This document shows, piece after piece, positions 26,736 to 34,467 of a DNA stretch of 53,154 nt. The notes under the pieces are model-generated. The model ran no database searches and was not told the DNA's origin. It saw nothing but the letters and a program-made list of their open reading frames with translations. The stretch covers positions 1 through 53,154 of the forward strand of contig CAJUAB010000029.1 of NCBI GenBank assembly GCA_910583845.1, read 5' to 3'. The translations under genes were made by a program, and so were the position numbers. This DNA is from an uncultured Acetatifactor sp. GTDB taxonomy: Bacteria; Bacillota; Clostridia; Lachnospirales; Lachnospiraceae. Within the stretch, counting starts at the first letter, position 1; each line of letters starts with the position of its first letter.

Positions 26736-26768
26736 CGACACAACATTTTGCTATAGAATGTTGTGTCG
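26736..26768. repeat. Right recombination site of the invertible segment (invR)
   Basis: A perfect 12-bp dyad (CGACACAACATT at 26736-26747 and its complement at 26757-26768) surrounds core TTGCTATAG, the reverse complement of the left core. The shared 25 bp (26740-26764) is identical to the left site but inverted. The outer arm bases differ between the two sites. The site lies 51 bases before the csrA start. Confidence 0.8.
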
Positions 26769-26818
26769 CATAGAAGTATAGCAGGAAACGCGGGGAATAG
26801 GAAGCAGAGAGGTCTATT

Positions 26819-27133
26819 ATGCTACGGATGTCTGTAAGCACGGAAGAATATCTGATGATAGGGGACAACATCAAGATTGTCTTTTTGGGAGGGACCGGAA
26901 ATCATATCCGGATCATGGTGGACGCGCCCAAAGAAGTAAACATTGTCAGAAGTACTGTTCTGGAAAAAAATCTGGATTCCCGGGAGAGGGATAAAATGCC
27001 CCGCTACTATGCGGAACCGGAGCGGCCGGAGAAATATCGAAGACGCAATATCCGGACAGGACGCGCCGCATCGGCTGACAGCAAACGGAATATTGACAGT
27101 TCGAAGGGCAGGCAGCGCGGGAAAGCAGAATGA
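26819..27133 (+). CDS. csrA: CsrA-family RNA-binding regulator with a C-terminal tail
   Basis: The first 50 residues follow the CsrA pattern: MLRMSVSTEEYLMIGDNIKI, a GGTGNHIRI hairpin, then DAPKEVNIVR with the RNA-binding arginine at position 44. CsrA binds GGA motifs in messenger leaders and in Bacillus represses flagellin translation. CsrA is usually 60-75 residues; this protein has 104, with a basic, Arg/Lys/Ser-rich and probably disordered tail of about 50 residues. No fliW gene is next to it. AGAGAGG precedes the ATG. It lies between the right inversion site and flagellin, whose leader has a GGA hairpin, so flagellin is its probable target. Confidence 0.85.
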   Translation: MLRMSVSTEEYLMIGDNIKIVFLGGTGNHIRIMVDAPKEVNIVRSTVLEKNLDSRERDKMPRYYAEPERPEKYRRRNIRTGRAASADSKRNIDSSKGRQRGKAE

Positions 27134-27239
27134 GATAATAATCATCTCCGGGCAATCGGCTGTCAGGGCCCGGCAGCAGGAATCCGGCGGTGGTTACTAT
27201 AAAACAACTGAATAGGGAACTGATTGACAAAGCAACTGA

Positions 27240-27255
27240 CGCAAACGGATTTGCG
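27240..27255 (+). promoter_or_regulatory. Probable CsrA-binding hairpin in the flagellin leader
   Basis: A perfect 6-bp stem CGCAAA/TTTGCG presents a CGGA loop. A second GGA lies 17 bases from the loop GGA, in the ribosome site AAGGAGG (27265-27271). Paired GGA sites with one on the Shine-Dalgarno are the known arrangement for CsrA repression of Bacillus hag. The binding itself is inferred. Confidence 0.6.
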
Positions 27256-27277
27256 CAGTAGTACAAGGAGGTAAATC

Positions 27278-28090
27278 ATGGTAGTACAACACAATCTCAG
27301 AGCAATGAATTCCAACAGAATGTTGGGGCTGACAGCAGCCACACAGGCCAAATCAACCGAGAAGCTGTCTTCCGGATACAAGGTAAACCGTGCGGCGGAT
27401 GATGCGGCAGGACTGGCTATTTCCGAGAAGATGAGAAGACAGATCAGAGGTCTGACGCAGGCATCCCTGAATGCGCAGGACGGCATTTCCTGTGTTCAGA
27501 CGGCAGAGGGTGCTCTCAATGAAGTGCATGATATGCTTCAGAGAATGAATGAGCTGGCTGTCAAGGCGGCTAACGGCACTAACCAGGACGAAGATATGAC
27601 TTACATCAACTCGGAGGTCCAGGCACTGATTGCGGAAATCACCAGAGTAAAAGATACGACAACCTTTAATGAGAAGATGCTTTTGGATGGAAGCTTTGAG
27701 GACGTTGCCCTACAGGTGGGGGCTGAAGAGGGCAATACCATTGAGGTTACAATATCTGCACTGGACGACCAGCTCAGTGACGCGCTGGGGGTTGATGTAT
27801 CGACTGCGGACGGTGCCTCCGGAGCGATTACGAGTATTAAGACTTCCCTGACAAATCTGAATGCCATGCGTTCTGATCTGGGTGCAATTCAGAACCGTCT
27901 TGAGCACACGATCAACAATCTGGACAATGTTGTGGAGAATACCACAGCGGCGGAGAGCCAGATCCGTGATACCGATATGGCCACCGAGATGGTGAAGTAT
28001 TCAAACAACAATATTCTGGCACAGGCCGGTCAGGCAATGCTGGCACAGTCCAACCAGGCCAATCAGGGTGTCCTGTCCCTGCTCCAGTAA
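27278..28090 (+). CDS. hag: Flagellin
   Basis: This 270-residue flagellin has conserved N-terminal (VVQHNLRAMNSNRML through KLSSGYKVNRAADDAAGLAISEKMR) and C-terminal (ESQIRDTDMATEMVKYSNNNILAQAGQAMLAQ) coiled-coil domains and almost no variable outer part, so the filament would be thin and plain. The LQRMNELAVKAANGT stretch resembles the TLR5-recognised region of enterobacterial flagellin. It is exported by the flagellar type III machinery, whose genes are not in the window. AAGGAGG is 7 bases from the ATG. No promoter is evident directly upstream, so transcription probably comes through csrA from the invertible segment. Confidence 0.96.
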   Translation: MVVQHNLRAMNSNRMLGLTAATQAKSTEKLSSGYKVNRAADDAAGLAISEKMRRQIRGLTQASLNAQDGISCVQTAEGALNEVHDMLQRMNELAVKAANGTNQDEDMTYINSEVQALIAEITRVKDTTTFNEKMLLDGSFEDVALQVGAEEGNTIEVTISALDDQLSDALGVDVSTADGASGAITSIKTSLTNLNAMRSDLGAIQNRLEHTINNLDNVVENTTAAESQIRDTDMATEMVKYSNNNILAQAGQAMLAQSNQANQGVLSLLQ

Positions 28091-28105
28091 ATCGGATGCA
28101 TGGAG

Positions 28106-28135
28106 AGCTGCCTGAGCTGTTACGCGCAGGCAGCT
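28106..28135 (+). terminator. Hairpin after flagellin
   Basis: Perfect 9-bp stem AGCTGCCTG/CAGGCAGCT with a 12-base loop, 16 bases after the flagellin stop. No T run follows, so it may protect the 3' end of the abundant mRNA or end transcription only partly. Confidence 0.5.
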
Positions 28136-28267
28136 TGTGGGGAAGCGGTCTGATCAGTCAGACAGAAACCTTGTGACAATCGGAGGATGAGATCCTGTGC
28201 CGGAATGGACTGTGTGCGCTGCGCACAGGGACTGGGAGGAAGAAGTATCAACGTGCAGAAGGCGGAG

Positions 28268-28789
28268 ATGAGAAAAAGAAACTTAATTATTCTGTCGGTT
28301 GTTCTGATCCTGCTGATTGCTGCGGCCGCGCTTTTGGGAGTGCTTGTTTTGCGCGTTCCCCAAAGGGAGGATGCGGAAAACAGGCCGGGAAGCGGCGCAA
28401 TGGCGTATGAGGCCAATGTTGTCACGGATGATGTAGACGGTTTACAGAACGCGGTTGATCAGCTTATAGAAAAAGCCCGGGAGGGGCAGATGTCTCTCCA
28501 GATGCAGACAGTCGCCAGCAGTGAGGATGGCAGAAATTTCAGCTGTCACCTGGCAAACTCGGCCAAAAACAATTATGACATGTTTATGGTGTTTTATCTG
28601 GATGATACTCAGCAGGAAATATACCGCACGGGGCTGATCCCTGTGGGCGGGAGAATTGAGAAATTCGCGCTGGAGGAGGCCCTGGAACCGGGAACTTATG
28701 AGGCAACGATTGTGTACAACCAAGTGGAGGAAGACCGGGAGACGATTCACGCACAGGTAAACGTAGGCCTGTTTTTGGTTGTCAAATAA
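28268..28789 (+). CDS. Membrane-anchored extracellular protein of unknown function
   Basis: This 173-residue protein begins with a basic MRKRN and one membrane helix (LIILSVVLILLIAAAALLGVLVL), then an outer domain rich in beta strands and acidic residues, with SLQMQTVASSEDGRNFSCHLANS. I do not recognise a family. The start at 28268 is chosen because AAGGCGGAG precedes it and the helix follows at once; a longer frame from 28187 would add a Cys-rich stretch with no support. Its place between flagellin and two secreted proteins suggests a shared envelope role. Confidence 0.6.
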   Translation: MRKRNLIILSVVLILLIAAAALLGVLVLRVPQREDAENRPGSGAMAYEANVVTDDVDGLQNAVDQLIEKAREGQMSLQMQTVASSEDGRNFSCHLANSAKNNYDMFMVFYLDDTQQEIYRTGLIPVGGRIEKFALEEALEPGTYEATIVYNQVEEDRETIHAQVNVGLFLVVK

Positions 28790-28900
28790 AATGGTGACGG
28801 AAAAGAGAACACATTGACGAAGAGCGCCGGAAAAATGTGAAGCAAGGAAAAGGAATGCCGGAAATCAATTGTATATGAGAAAAATCAGGAGGATTCAGCT

Positions 28901-29629
28901 ATGAGAAAAAAATTGGCAGCAATGGTATTGGCGGCAACAATGGCAGTAGGAGCAAGCCTGACAGTATGTGCGGCTCCCAATATTGACAGTATGGGGTCAG
29001 CGGGTGAAGGACAGGAAATCACAGGCGATGCAGATATGAACTTACCGACAATTGCAGTGACTGTTCCTACCACAGCAAATATTGTCATCAACCCGTTTCA
29101 GATGGAATACGAGGTTGATTCCGTCAAACACACAGATCAGATTATCTGTGTGCCGCAGGAGATACTGAATGAGAGCAATGTGGCAATTGCGGTAAATGTA
29201 TCAGAGCTTCGCGTTTCTGAGGCCAGTGACGGCATAACGGTCTCCACAGCCGCCTTAAGCAGCAAGACAACAACCAAATCCGCGTTTTTGTACTTACAGG
29301 TGGTGGGCGCGAAAGAGGATGGTACATTTGAGTTCCTGCCCTATGATTCAAAGAGCGCCAGCCAGCTGGTGATTCCCTATGTAAAGGACGATGACACCAA
29401 GACCAAGAAGGGCGCAAAGGACGCGCTTGTGATTCTGGGTGCGAAGCCTGACGGCGGAGACGGGACAAAGGCGCAGTTTGCCATCAACGGTTCTGTAGTG
29501 GCCAACCCCACCAAGGTAGATGAAAACAAGAACGTGGTTTCGGACCCCTGGGTGGATACGGATACACTTAAAGTAGTATTTAAATTCACGTTTACGCCTC
29601 AGATCGTGGAACAGAATGCGGGGGCATAA
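28901..29629 (+). CDS. Secreted protein of unknown function (VPxxxxIVINP motif)
   Basis: This 242-residue protein has a clear signal peptide (MRKKLAAMVLAATMAVGASLTVCA, probable cut before APNID). The mature part has TVPTTANIVINPFQM early on, then beta-rich sequence ending in VVFKFTFTPQI. A related sentence (VPGNLDFVIDPWNL) occurs in the protein at 29836, so the two are probably paralogous in that segment. The pattern recalls WxL-like wall proteins of Firmicutes, but no WxL pair is seen. TCAGGAGGA precedes the ATG. A strong terminator follows. Confidence 0.65.
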   Translation: MRKKLAAMVLAATMAVGASLTVCAAPNIDSMGSAGEGQEITGDADMNLPTIAVTVPTTANIVINPFQMEYEVDSVKHTDQIICVPQEILNESNVAIAVNVSELRVSEASDGITVSTAALSSKTTTKSAFLYLQVVGAKEDGTFEFLPYDSKSASQLVIPYVKDDDTKTKKGAKDALVILGAKPDGGDGTKAQFAINGSVVANPTKVDENKNVVSDPWVDTDTLKVVFKFTFTPQIVEQNAGA

Positions 29630-29680
29630 TGACGTAATCTCACCGTCTTGTAGAGAAGGGCTCTTTATTGAAGTACAGCA

Positions 29681-29712
29681 AGGCAGCGCCGAATGATTTT
29701 TCGGCGCTGCCT
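29681..29712 (+). terminator. Terminator after the 242-aa secreted protein gene
   Basis: Perfect 12-bp stem AGGCAGCGCCGA/TCGGCGCTGCCT with an 8-base loop, followed by GTTTCTTC. Confidence 0.75.
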
Positions 29713-29835
29713 GTTTCTTCATTTCTTGACTATATGAATGGAATTTTTATCCAGTCGATGACATGTGTGGATGCTTCAGGCATATGACCAGTCATACATA
29801 TGCGTGGAGAACTGTGAGCTGAGGGGGATACAATA

Positions 29836-30489
29836 ATGAGAAACAGGATCAACCAACAAAAATGTCTTTGCATAATGGGTCTTGCCGGTATGTGGGCGGC
29901 AATGAATATTTCCGGTCTGGACGCGGCCGTTCGGTTCGGAGAAATGGAATCGGCATATGTTATTGCCGTAAGCGGTAATGAGGGCGGGCAGAATTCGGTC
30001 TCGGCAGGGAATATGGAGTTGGAGGACCCGGAGTATGGAGCAGGGGTATCCGATGGAAATGCGGAGCTCTCTGACAGAGAATCCGTTATACTTAGTCTCC
30101 AGGTGCCAGGTAATCTGGATTTTGTAATTGATCCCTGGAATCTGTCGGGGCGTGGGCAGGTTTATTCAGAGCGTTTCACAATAATGAACAGCGGAAATGT
30201 GCCCTATACTCTATGGCTGCGGGATATGACCTGCACGGCGGGCGGCGGAGCCATACCTGTAGGCAGCGCCGGGGAGATCTATAATGAAGCGGCAAACGTA
30301 TATCTGGAACTGGCGTTTGAGAATGGGGACAGCCGTGTTCTGTCTACGGAGAGCCAGGACTACGAAGTAGTATTGCGACCCGGGGAGGAACTGGCTTTCC
30401 GCATCACAGGCGCAGTGAATGAGAAAACAACGGAAGACTGGGGGGAAAAGCAGGTGCGGATTTCGGTAAAATACAATTGTTACCCATAG
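29836..30489 (+). CDS. Secreted protein of unknown function, related to its upstream neighbour
   Basis: This 217-residue protein has a weak N-terminal signal (CLCIMGLAGMWAAMNISGLDAA). The middle has SLQVPGNLDFVIDPWNLSGRG followed by MNSGNVPYTLWLRDM, a beta-sandwich-like pattern seen in Gram-positive surface proteins. It shares the VP...VI(N/D)P signature with the protein at 28901. AGGGGGATA precedes the ATG. It may bind wall polymer or be part of an extracellular fibre; nothing in the sequence decides this. Confidence 0.6.
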   Translation: MRNRINQQKCLCIMGLAGMWAAMNISGLDAAVRFGEMESAYVIAVSGNEGGQNSVSAGNMELEDPEYGAGVSDGNAELSDRESVILSLQVPGNLDFVIDPWNLSGRGQVYSERFTIMNSGNVPYTLWLRDMTCTAGGGAIPVGSAGEIYNEAANVYLELAFENGDSRVLSTESQDYEVVLRPGEELAFRITGAVNEKTTEDWGEKQVRISVKYNCYP

Positions 30490-30585
30490 TGATATTCTGA
30501 TTTTGCATGTATTGACCAGCCTTGTCACCTGTGGACAGGAATTCGCAATAGCATGTGGTTTTCCCAAATGTGAGGAGGATTTTTA

Positions 30586-30614
30586 TTGTATGTCAATCCT
30601 TTTTCTGGTATGAT
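30586..30614 (+). promoter_or_regulatory. Promoter of the glycosyltransferase gene
   Basis: TTGTAT (30586-30591), a 17-base spacer and TATGAT (30609-30614), with TGG directly before the -10 (extended -10). Confidence 0.65.
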
Positions 30615-30693
30615 GATAAAAATGTTTTCAGGTTCACATGGGAAACTGCGGAAAGTATAGGGGAAATAAGCTAAACAGAAGGATGGCGGGAGT

Positions 30694-31752
30694 ATGATAT
30701 CCATTAGTTTATGTATGATTGTAAAAGACGAAGAGGCTGTGCTGGCCCGGTGCCTGGACAGCGTGGCCGACCTGGCAGATGAAATTATAATCGTGGATAC
30801 CGGGTCTACAGACCGCACAAAGGAGATCGGGGCGGAATATACGGACAGGATCTATGATTTTCAGTGGAGCCATGATTTCAGCGCGGCGCGCAACTACGCT
30901 TTTTCTCTGGCGTCCTGCGACTATATTTACAGCGCTGACGCGGATGAAGTGCTGGATGAAGAAAACAGGGAGCGCTTTCGTCTGTTGAAGGAACGGCTGC
31001 TGCCCGAGGTGGAAATCGTGCAGATGAAGTACGGGAATCAGCTGCAATTTAACACCGTCTATAACTATGATGAAGAGTACCGGCCCAAACTGTTCAAGCG
31101 CCTGAGACAATTTACCTGGATAGAACCCATTCACGAGAACATACGCCTGCAGCCCGTGATCTATGACAGTGATATCGTGATCACGCATATGCCAAAGGAG
31201 AGCCATGGCAGCCGGGATCTCGCCAATTTTGAACTCCAGGTGAAGCAGGGGCGCAGGCTTTCCCGGCATCTTCACAACATGTATGCCAGGGAACTGTTGA
31301 TTGCGGGAGAAGCGGAACATTTCCAAAGGGCCTGCGCCTGCTTTGAGGCTTCCGTGGAGGATACGGAGCGCGGTGGGGAGGAACTGGCGGAGGCTTTCTG
31401 CGTGTTGTCAAGAGCTTACCGCATGCAGAGGGATGTTCTGGGATTCTTCCGATATGCCATGAAGGCCATGGCGGCGGGAGGATGTTCGGAGATATGCCTG
31501 GAACTGGGGCTTTTTTATGAGCAGGACCAGCAGGACCCGGCAGAGGCGGCCATGTGGTATTACAACGCGGCTTATGAGACGGAGCCCATACTGATTCTGG
31601 AGAGCGGCGGGGTGCGGGCCCTGGAAGGACTGATCCGCTGCCACCGGCAGATGGGCCAGGAAGAGCAGGCGGCGGAATATGAGAGGGAATTGCGCGCTCT
31701 GACAGATGAAAGTCGGAATAATAGTGGACGAACGGCAGGGACAGTGGTATGA
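30694..31752 (+). CDS. Family 2 glycosyltransferase with a helical C-terminal region
   Basis: This 352-residue cytoplasmic protein opens with the GT-A fold of family 2 (ISLCMIVKDEEAVLARCLDSV, IIIVDTGSTDRT) and has SADADE as the nucleotide-sugar and metal motif. After about residue 190 it is alpha-helical, with TPR-like units (AMWYYNAAYETEP). Similar proteins, often called SunS-like or TPR glycosyltransferases, glycosylate proteins. The nearby flagellin makes flagellin glycosylation a reasonable guess, but a separate promoter and terminator lie between them. The ATG is preceded by GGCGGGAG. Confidence 0.82.
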   Translation: MISISLCMIVKDEEAVLARCLDSVADLADEIIIVDTGSTDRTKEIGAEYTDRIYDFQWSHDFSAARNYAFSLASCDYIYSADADEVLDEENRERFRLLKERLLPEVEIVQMKYGNQLQFNTVYNYDEEYRPKLFKRLRQFTWIEPIHENIRLQPVIYDSDIVITHMPKESHGSRDLANFELQVKQGRRLSRHLHNMYARELLIAGEAEHFQRACACFEASVEDTERGGEELAEAFCVLSRAYRMQRDVLGFFRYAMKAMAAGGCSEICLELGLFYEQDQQDPAEAAMWYYNAAYETEPILILESGGVRALEGLIRCHRQMGQEEQAAEYERELRALTDESRNNSGRTAGTVV

Positions 31753-31814
31753 TGGTATCTGTTCCGAAGAGGGGCAGTGCCCGGATAAAATCACAGACAA
31801 GGAGATAAAGGCTG

Positions 31815-32894
31815 ATGAAATGGGAGGAAAACGTGCGCAGGACGGTTCCCTATGTACCAGGGGAGCAGCCGGATAAACCGGATATGATCAAACTGAATAC
31901 CAATGAGTGTCCCTATCCCCCGGCCCCCGGAGTACAGGCGGCTCTTGCGTCCATGCGGATCGCGGACATGCGTCTGTATCCCGACCCCGCGGCGGAGACG
32001 CTGGTGCGGGAACTGGCGGATTATTACGGCGTCAAAAAGGAGCAGGTATTCGTGGGAGTGGGGTCGGATGATGTGCTGTCCATGGCGTACCTGACTTTCT
32101 TCAATGGGGAAAAACCCATTCTGTTTCCCGACATCACCTATTCCTTTTATGACGTGTGGGCGGATTTATACAGGATTCCCTATGTGACATGCGCTCTGGA
32201 CGATGATTTTCACATATGTCCCCGGGATTATAAGCGGCAGAACGGAGGGGTGATTTTTCCCAACCCCAATGCGCCCACCGGGGTGTATGAGCCTCTGGAG
32301 GTGGTGGAGGAGATTGTGCAGGCTAACCGGGATGTGGTGGTGATCGTAGACGAAGCCTATATTGACTTTGGAGGTGACAGCGCGCTCCCGCTGATCCAAA
32401 AGTATGATAATCTGCTGGTGGTACAGACTTTCAGCAAGTCCCGGGCTCTGGCGGGCCTGCGGATCGGCTTTGCCATGGGCGATGAGAAGCTGATCAGATA
32501 TCTCAGTGACGTCAAGTTTTCTTTTAACTCCTATACCATGAACAGGCCCGCGCTGGAGCTGGGGACGGCGGCCTTGAAGGACAAGGGCTACTTTGAGGAG
32601 ACCACCGGCAGGATTGTGGCCACCAGAGAGAGGGTTAAGGGGGAACTCAGGGCGCTGGGATTCACTTTCCCGGACTCCCTGGCCAATTTCATTTTTGCCT
32701 CGCATGAACGAATACCGGCGCGGCAGATCTTTCAGGCTCTGCGGGAACGGAATATCTATGTGCGTTACTGGGACAAGCCGCGAATCAACAATTTCCTGCG
32801 GATCACCGTGGGGACGGATGAAGAAATGGATACGTTGCTTGCTTTCCTGAAAGAATATATCCAGACACTTAGTATGCCGGACTATCCGGGTTAG
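31815..32894 (+). CDS. hisC: Histidinol-phosphate aminotransferase
   Basis: This 359-residue fold-type I PLP enzyme transfers an amino group to imidazole-acetol phosphate in histidine synthesis. The family opening is clear (VPYVPGEQPDKPDMIKLNTNECPY). NPNAPTG binds the cofactor pocket, DEAYIDFG holds the PLP-ring aspartate, and the Schiff-base lysine is in TFSKSRALAGLRIG. A conserved arginine occurs near the end in NNFLRITVG. AAGGAGATAAAG precedes the ATG. It stands away from other his genes, so a broader aromatic aminotransferase role cannot be excluded. Confidence 0.87.
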   Translation: MKWEENVRRTVPYVPGEQPDKPDMIKLNTNECPYPPAPGVQAALASMRIADMRLYPDPAAETLVRELADYYGVKKEQVFVGVGSDDVLSMAYLTFFNGEKPILFPDITYSFYDVWADLYRIPYVTCALDDDFHICPRDYKRQNGGVIFPNPNAPTGVYEPLEVVEEIVQANRDVVVIVDEAYIDFGGDSALPLIQKYDNLLVVQTFSKSRALAGLRIGFAMGDEKLIRYLSDVKFSFNSYTMNRPALELGTAALKDKGYFEETTGRIVATRERVKGELRALGFTFPDSLANFIFASHERIPARQIFQALRERNIYVRYWDKPRINNFLRITVGTDEEMDTLLAFLKEYIQTLSMPDYPG

Positions 32895-32903
32895 GAGGAA
32901 AAA

Positions 32904-33380
32904 ATGTTAAAACACTATTTGATCATTTTTTTGATTTCCATGGTTCCCCTGATTGAACTGCGAGGCGCGATTCCCTATGCGGTGGGGTTTGATCTGCCGC
33001 TGCTGCCCAGCTATGTGATCTGCATTCTGGGCAATATGCTTCCTGTGCCGATCATTTTCCTGTTTGCCCGGAAGGTGCTGGAGTGGGGAGCTGACAAGCC
33101 GGTGATCGGCAAATTTTTTACTTTTTGTCTGGAGAAGGGACATAAAGGAGGGGAGAAGCTGAAGCAAAAAGCCGGCAGAGGATTATTTGTGGCGCTGCTG
33201 TTGTTTGTGGGCATTCCTGTGCCCGGCACCGGCGCATGGACGGGTACGCTGGCGGCCAGTCTGCTGGATATGGATTTCAAATCCAGCGTCATCGCCGTGC
33301 TGCTGGGGGTAGTGCTGGCAGGTGTGATCATGGGGCTGTTCAGCGCGGGTCTGTTCGGAGCCATCGGACTGGCGGTGTAA
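32904..33380 (+). CDS. Small multidrug export family protein (COG2426)
   Basis: This 158-residue membrane protein has four to five hydrophobic segments. It has the signature of the COG2426 'small multidrug export' family: MVPLIELRGAIPYAVGF near the start and FVGIPVPGTGAWTGTLAA in the second half. It starts 9 bases after the hisC stop with AGGAGG, so the two are in one operon. The export function of this family is poorly established; the name reflects annotation custom rather than assay. Confidence 0.82.
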   Translation: MLKHYLIIFLISMVPLIELRGAIPYAVGFDLPLLPSYVICILGNMLPVPIIFLFARKVLEWGADKPVIGKFFTFCLEKGHKGGEKLKQKAGRGLFVALLLFVGIPVPGTGAWTGTLAASLLDMDFKSSVIAVLLGVVLAGVIMGLFSAGLFGAIGLAV

Positions 33381-33488
33381 GCCGCAGATTTTGTTGGTAC
33401 ACAGCGGCTTTGCCCACAGGCAGCGGAAGACAGATATTACAGGAAACAAACGAGCGTATGGTTTCACATAGGAAGAGAAGGAGGCAGG

Positions 33489-34403
33489 ATGGCGGCGGTA
33501 TATTCGGAATTTGCCAGAGTGTATGACGAGCTCATGGATAATGCTCCCTACGGAGAGTGGTGTGAGAATATCGCCGCGCTGATCCGGGAGTACGGGGTCA
33601 GCAGACCTGTGGCGGACAGGGCGGCGTCCGGCCCGGAGGACGGGAGGACGGACAGACGGGGGGCATGCGCTGATAGCGGAGAGGATACTGTCAACAGGGC
33701 GGATCATCGGATGGAGGCTTCCGAGGCGCTGCTGGCCTCCGAACGCGATCTGGTGCTGGATCTTGGCTGTGGTACCGGTACGCTGACGGAACTGCTCTCC
33801 CAAAAGGGCTATGATATGATGGGGGTGGACAATTCTCCCCAGATGCTGGAAATCGCCATGGAGAAACGGGCGGAGAGCGGCAGCGAGATTCTGTATCTGT
33901 TACAGGATATGAGAGAACTGGAGCTGTACAGCACGGTGGGAACTGTCATTTCTGTCTGCGATTCCCTGAACTATCTGCTCAGGGAAGAAGAATTGCTGCA
34001 GGTGTTCCGGCTGGTGGACAATTATTTGTATCCGGGCGGACTGTTTCTGTTTGATTTCAATACAGTCTATAAGTACAGTCAGGTGATCGGGGATACCGTG
34101 ATCGCGGAGAACAGGGAAGATTGCAGCTTCATATGGGAGAACACCTATTATGAGGAGGAAGAGATCAACGAATATGACCTGACGGTCTTTGTGCGGCAGG
34201 AAGGGGATCATTTTCTGCGTTTTACCGAGAACCACTTCCAGAGAGGTTATACGCCGGAGACCATGCGCAGGCTGGTGGAACAGGCGGGGATGCAGGTGGT
34301 CCGGCTTTTGGACGCGGATTCACTTAAGGAAGTCAACGATCAGAGTGAGAGAGTCTATGTTCTTGCCAGGGAATGCAGGAAAAGCGGTAAGCGGAGCTGC
34401 TGA
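33489..34403 (+). CDS. SAM-dependent methyltransferase (class I)
   Basis: This 304-residue protein has an N-terminal YDELMDNAPY segment, the SAM-binding motif I LDLGCGTGTLTELL near residue 92, and GVDNSPQML as motif II. The family usually has motif I near residue 40. Here about 45 hydrophilic residues rich in Asp, Arg and Gly (about 38-83) are inserted before it, probably a disordered loop. The substrate is unknown. AGAAGGAGG precedes the ATG. Confidence 0.85.
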   Translation: MAAVYSEFARVYDELMDNAPYGEWCENIAALIREYGVSRPVADRAASGPEDGRTDRRGACADSGEDTVNRADHRMEASEALLASERDLVLDLGCGTGTLTELLSQKGYDMMGVDNSPQMLEIAMEKRAESGSEILYLLQDMRELELYSTVGTVISVCDSLNYLLREEELLQVFRLVDNYLYPGGLFLFDFNTVYKYSQVIGDTVIAENREDCSFIWENTYYEEEEINEYDLTVFVRQEGDHFLRFTENHFQRGYTPETMRRLVEQAGMQVVRLLDADSLKEVNDQSERVYVLARECRKSGKRSC

Positions 34404-34467
34404 ATGAGGCCGGCGCGGACTGTGCAGCTGTGCCGGATTGCATGAAGGGAACAGGAATGGAGGGCAT

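Noticed and set aside
25928..26764. The two dyads as operators of the recombinase gene rather than recombination sites
   Set aside because: The 9-bp centres are asymmetric and exactly inverted between the two copies, and they bracket a recombinase and an outward promoter; operators would not need opposite orientation. This alternative is kept in mind until inverted reads are seen.
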